A stretch of 64,000 nucleotides of DNA, taken from the NCBI GenBank assembly GCA_937949615.1, contig CALEDQ010000008.1:682001-746000 (forward strand), given 5' to 3'. Every line of letters starts with the position of its first letter. The stretch's first letter is position 1. The translations under genes were made by a program, and so were the position numbers. Under the pieces are notes generated by a model. That model had not been told where the DNA came from, made no database searches, and worked only from the letters and a program-made list of their open reading frames with translations. This DNA comes from an uncultured bacterium (GTDB taxonomy: Bacteria > Muiribacteriota > Ozemobacteria > Ozemobacterales > Ozemobacteraceae). Positions 63,432 to 64,000 of the stretch are shown one piece after another.

Positions 63432-64000
63432 CTATGCTGGTGCCCCCGATTCATTCATCTGGCCTTCTTTTTCGACCTGACTGTGGATCAGATTGATAAC
63501 ACCGGTTGAGGCACAACTGGCTGCCAGAGTCAAAGCATTCGCAATCACCGGAGCTTTTGATTTGCCATGGCAGACAATTGAGACGCCGTTAATACCCAGT
63601 AATGGGGCGGCGCTGTATTCAGGAGCATCTGGACTGAATTTTTTCAGCCCGGCCTTAAGAGCCATCAATTTTTCCGGGGCAATTTCTGCCCCCTTTGCGG
63701 CCTTGAAAAGGGCTCCCTGAATCAGTTCTGAAATACTCTCACTGGCTTTGAGCAGCACATTGCCGACAAAACCATCGCAAACCACCACATGGGCCTTGCC
63801 ATAGTAGAGATGATCTGCTTCAACGTTACCGATAAAGTTCAGCGAACTATGCTTGAGAGATTCGAATACACTCTTGGTCAGTTCGTTTCCCTTTGATTCT
63901 TCTTCGCCAATGCTCAAAACACCGACTTTCGGTTTTTTGATACCGCAGACCTTTTCATAATAAGCGGCACCCATCAGAGCAAACTGCAGAAGATGCGGCG
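63432..64000 (-). CDS. plsX: phosphate acyltransferase PlsX (5' part outside window)
   Basis: The last 189 residues of PlsX, which makes acyl-phosphate from acyl-ACP for phospholipid synthesis. The frame is open to the window edge (PHLLQFALMGAAYYEKV). KVGVLSIGEEESKGNEL, GNVEADHLYYG and VVCDGFVGNVLLKASE are conserved PlsX segments. The internal ATG at 63974 is not the start. The C-terminus has a slightly longer tail than usual (SQVEKEGQMNESGAPA). It leads the FASII genes, as is common. Confidence 0.93.
   Translation of the reverse strand, partial: PHLLQFALMGAAYYEKVCGIKKPKVGVLSIGEEESKGNELTKSVFESLKHSSLNFIGNVEADHLYYGKAHVVVCDGFVGNVLLKASESISELIQGALFKAAKGAEIAPEKLMALKAGLKKFSPDAPEYSAAPLLGINGVSIVCHGKSKAPVIANALTLAASCASTGVINLIHSQVEKEGQMNESGAPA

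Noticed and set aside
1..64000. Mobile elements, CRISPR arrays, tRNA or rRNA genes
   Set aside because: No transposase, integrase other than XerC, spaced repeats, cloverleaf sequence or rRNA motif was seen in the reading frames or gaps.

Overview
The window reads as chromosomal DNA of a Gram-negative, flagellated bacterium. Lipoprotein signal peptides, an outer-membrane beta-barrel ending in an aromatic residue, and secreted TPR proteins point to two membranes. The flagellar block has the order xerC-hslV-hslU-flgB-flgC-fliE-fliF-fliG-fliH-fliI-fliJ, followed by a lytic-transglycosylase-like gene and a MotE-like gene. This resembles the codV-codW-codX/fla-che arrangement of Bacillus, without codY. 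FASII uses FabK-type enoyl reductases, and a spoVS gene is present. A deep-branching candidate phylum such as Riflebacteria/Ozemobacteria would fit, but that assignment is an inference and no marker gene here settles it. I saw no tRNA, rRNA, CRISPR array, insertion sequence or prophage.

Layout. 1-2060: an exported protein of unknown role, bacterioferritin and a small membrane protein. 2089-7783: a leftward GH13 amylase + MATE exporter pair, a rightward GNAT acetyltransferase, and a leftward secreted GH13 homologue that has lost its catalytic residues. 7939-19887: the recombinase/HslVU/flagellar export and basal-body operon, which includes a stand-alone FliG C-domain paralogue and an SLT-domain protein lacking its catalytic Glu. 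19930-22737: glutamine-dependent NAD synthetase, a candidate free-standing small RNA, and a small exported protein. 22807-28770: three tandem paralogous lipoproteins (carboxypeptidase-regulatory-like, fibronectin-like and parallel beta-helix regions). 28910-31679: aminotransferase, dUTPase, dihydrodipicolinate reductase (dapB) and a small helical protein. 31769-37860: leftward adenylate cyclase + Ca2+-type P-ATPase. 37969-44849: creatininase-family protein, a small membrane protein, an intergenic stretch with an orphan minus-strand terminator, DEAD-box helicase, HtpG, a CBM20-esterase fusion, and an exported rhodanese behind a doubly palindromic promoter.

44996-55914 is a tight five-gene envelope operon: an apparently active and an apparently inactive DUF3857/transglutaminase protein, an O-antigen-ligase/TPR membrane protein, a 1241-aa TPR protein and an outer-membrane barrel. 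The gene combination suggests a surface-polymer assembly or export system that I do not recognise. 55921-57724 holds a TPR protein and SpoVS, leftward. 57973-64000 is the leftward fatty-acid operon plsX-fabK-fabD-fabG-acpP-(second FMN reductase)-fabF, cut by the window end inside plsX and without fabH.

A recurring theme is the duplicated or diverged homologue whose catalytic or functional residues are gone: GH13, SLT, transglutaminase, and the FliG torque region. Start codons were moved from the longest open frame wherever a Shine-Dalgarno sequence, a signal peptide or gene overlap supported it. TTG starts behind strong ribosome sites, often overlapping the previous stop, are common here.
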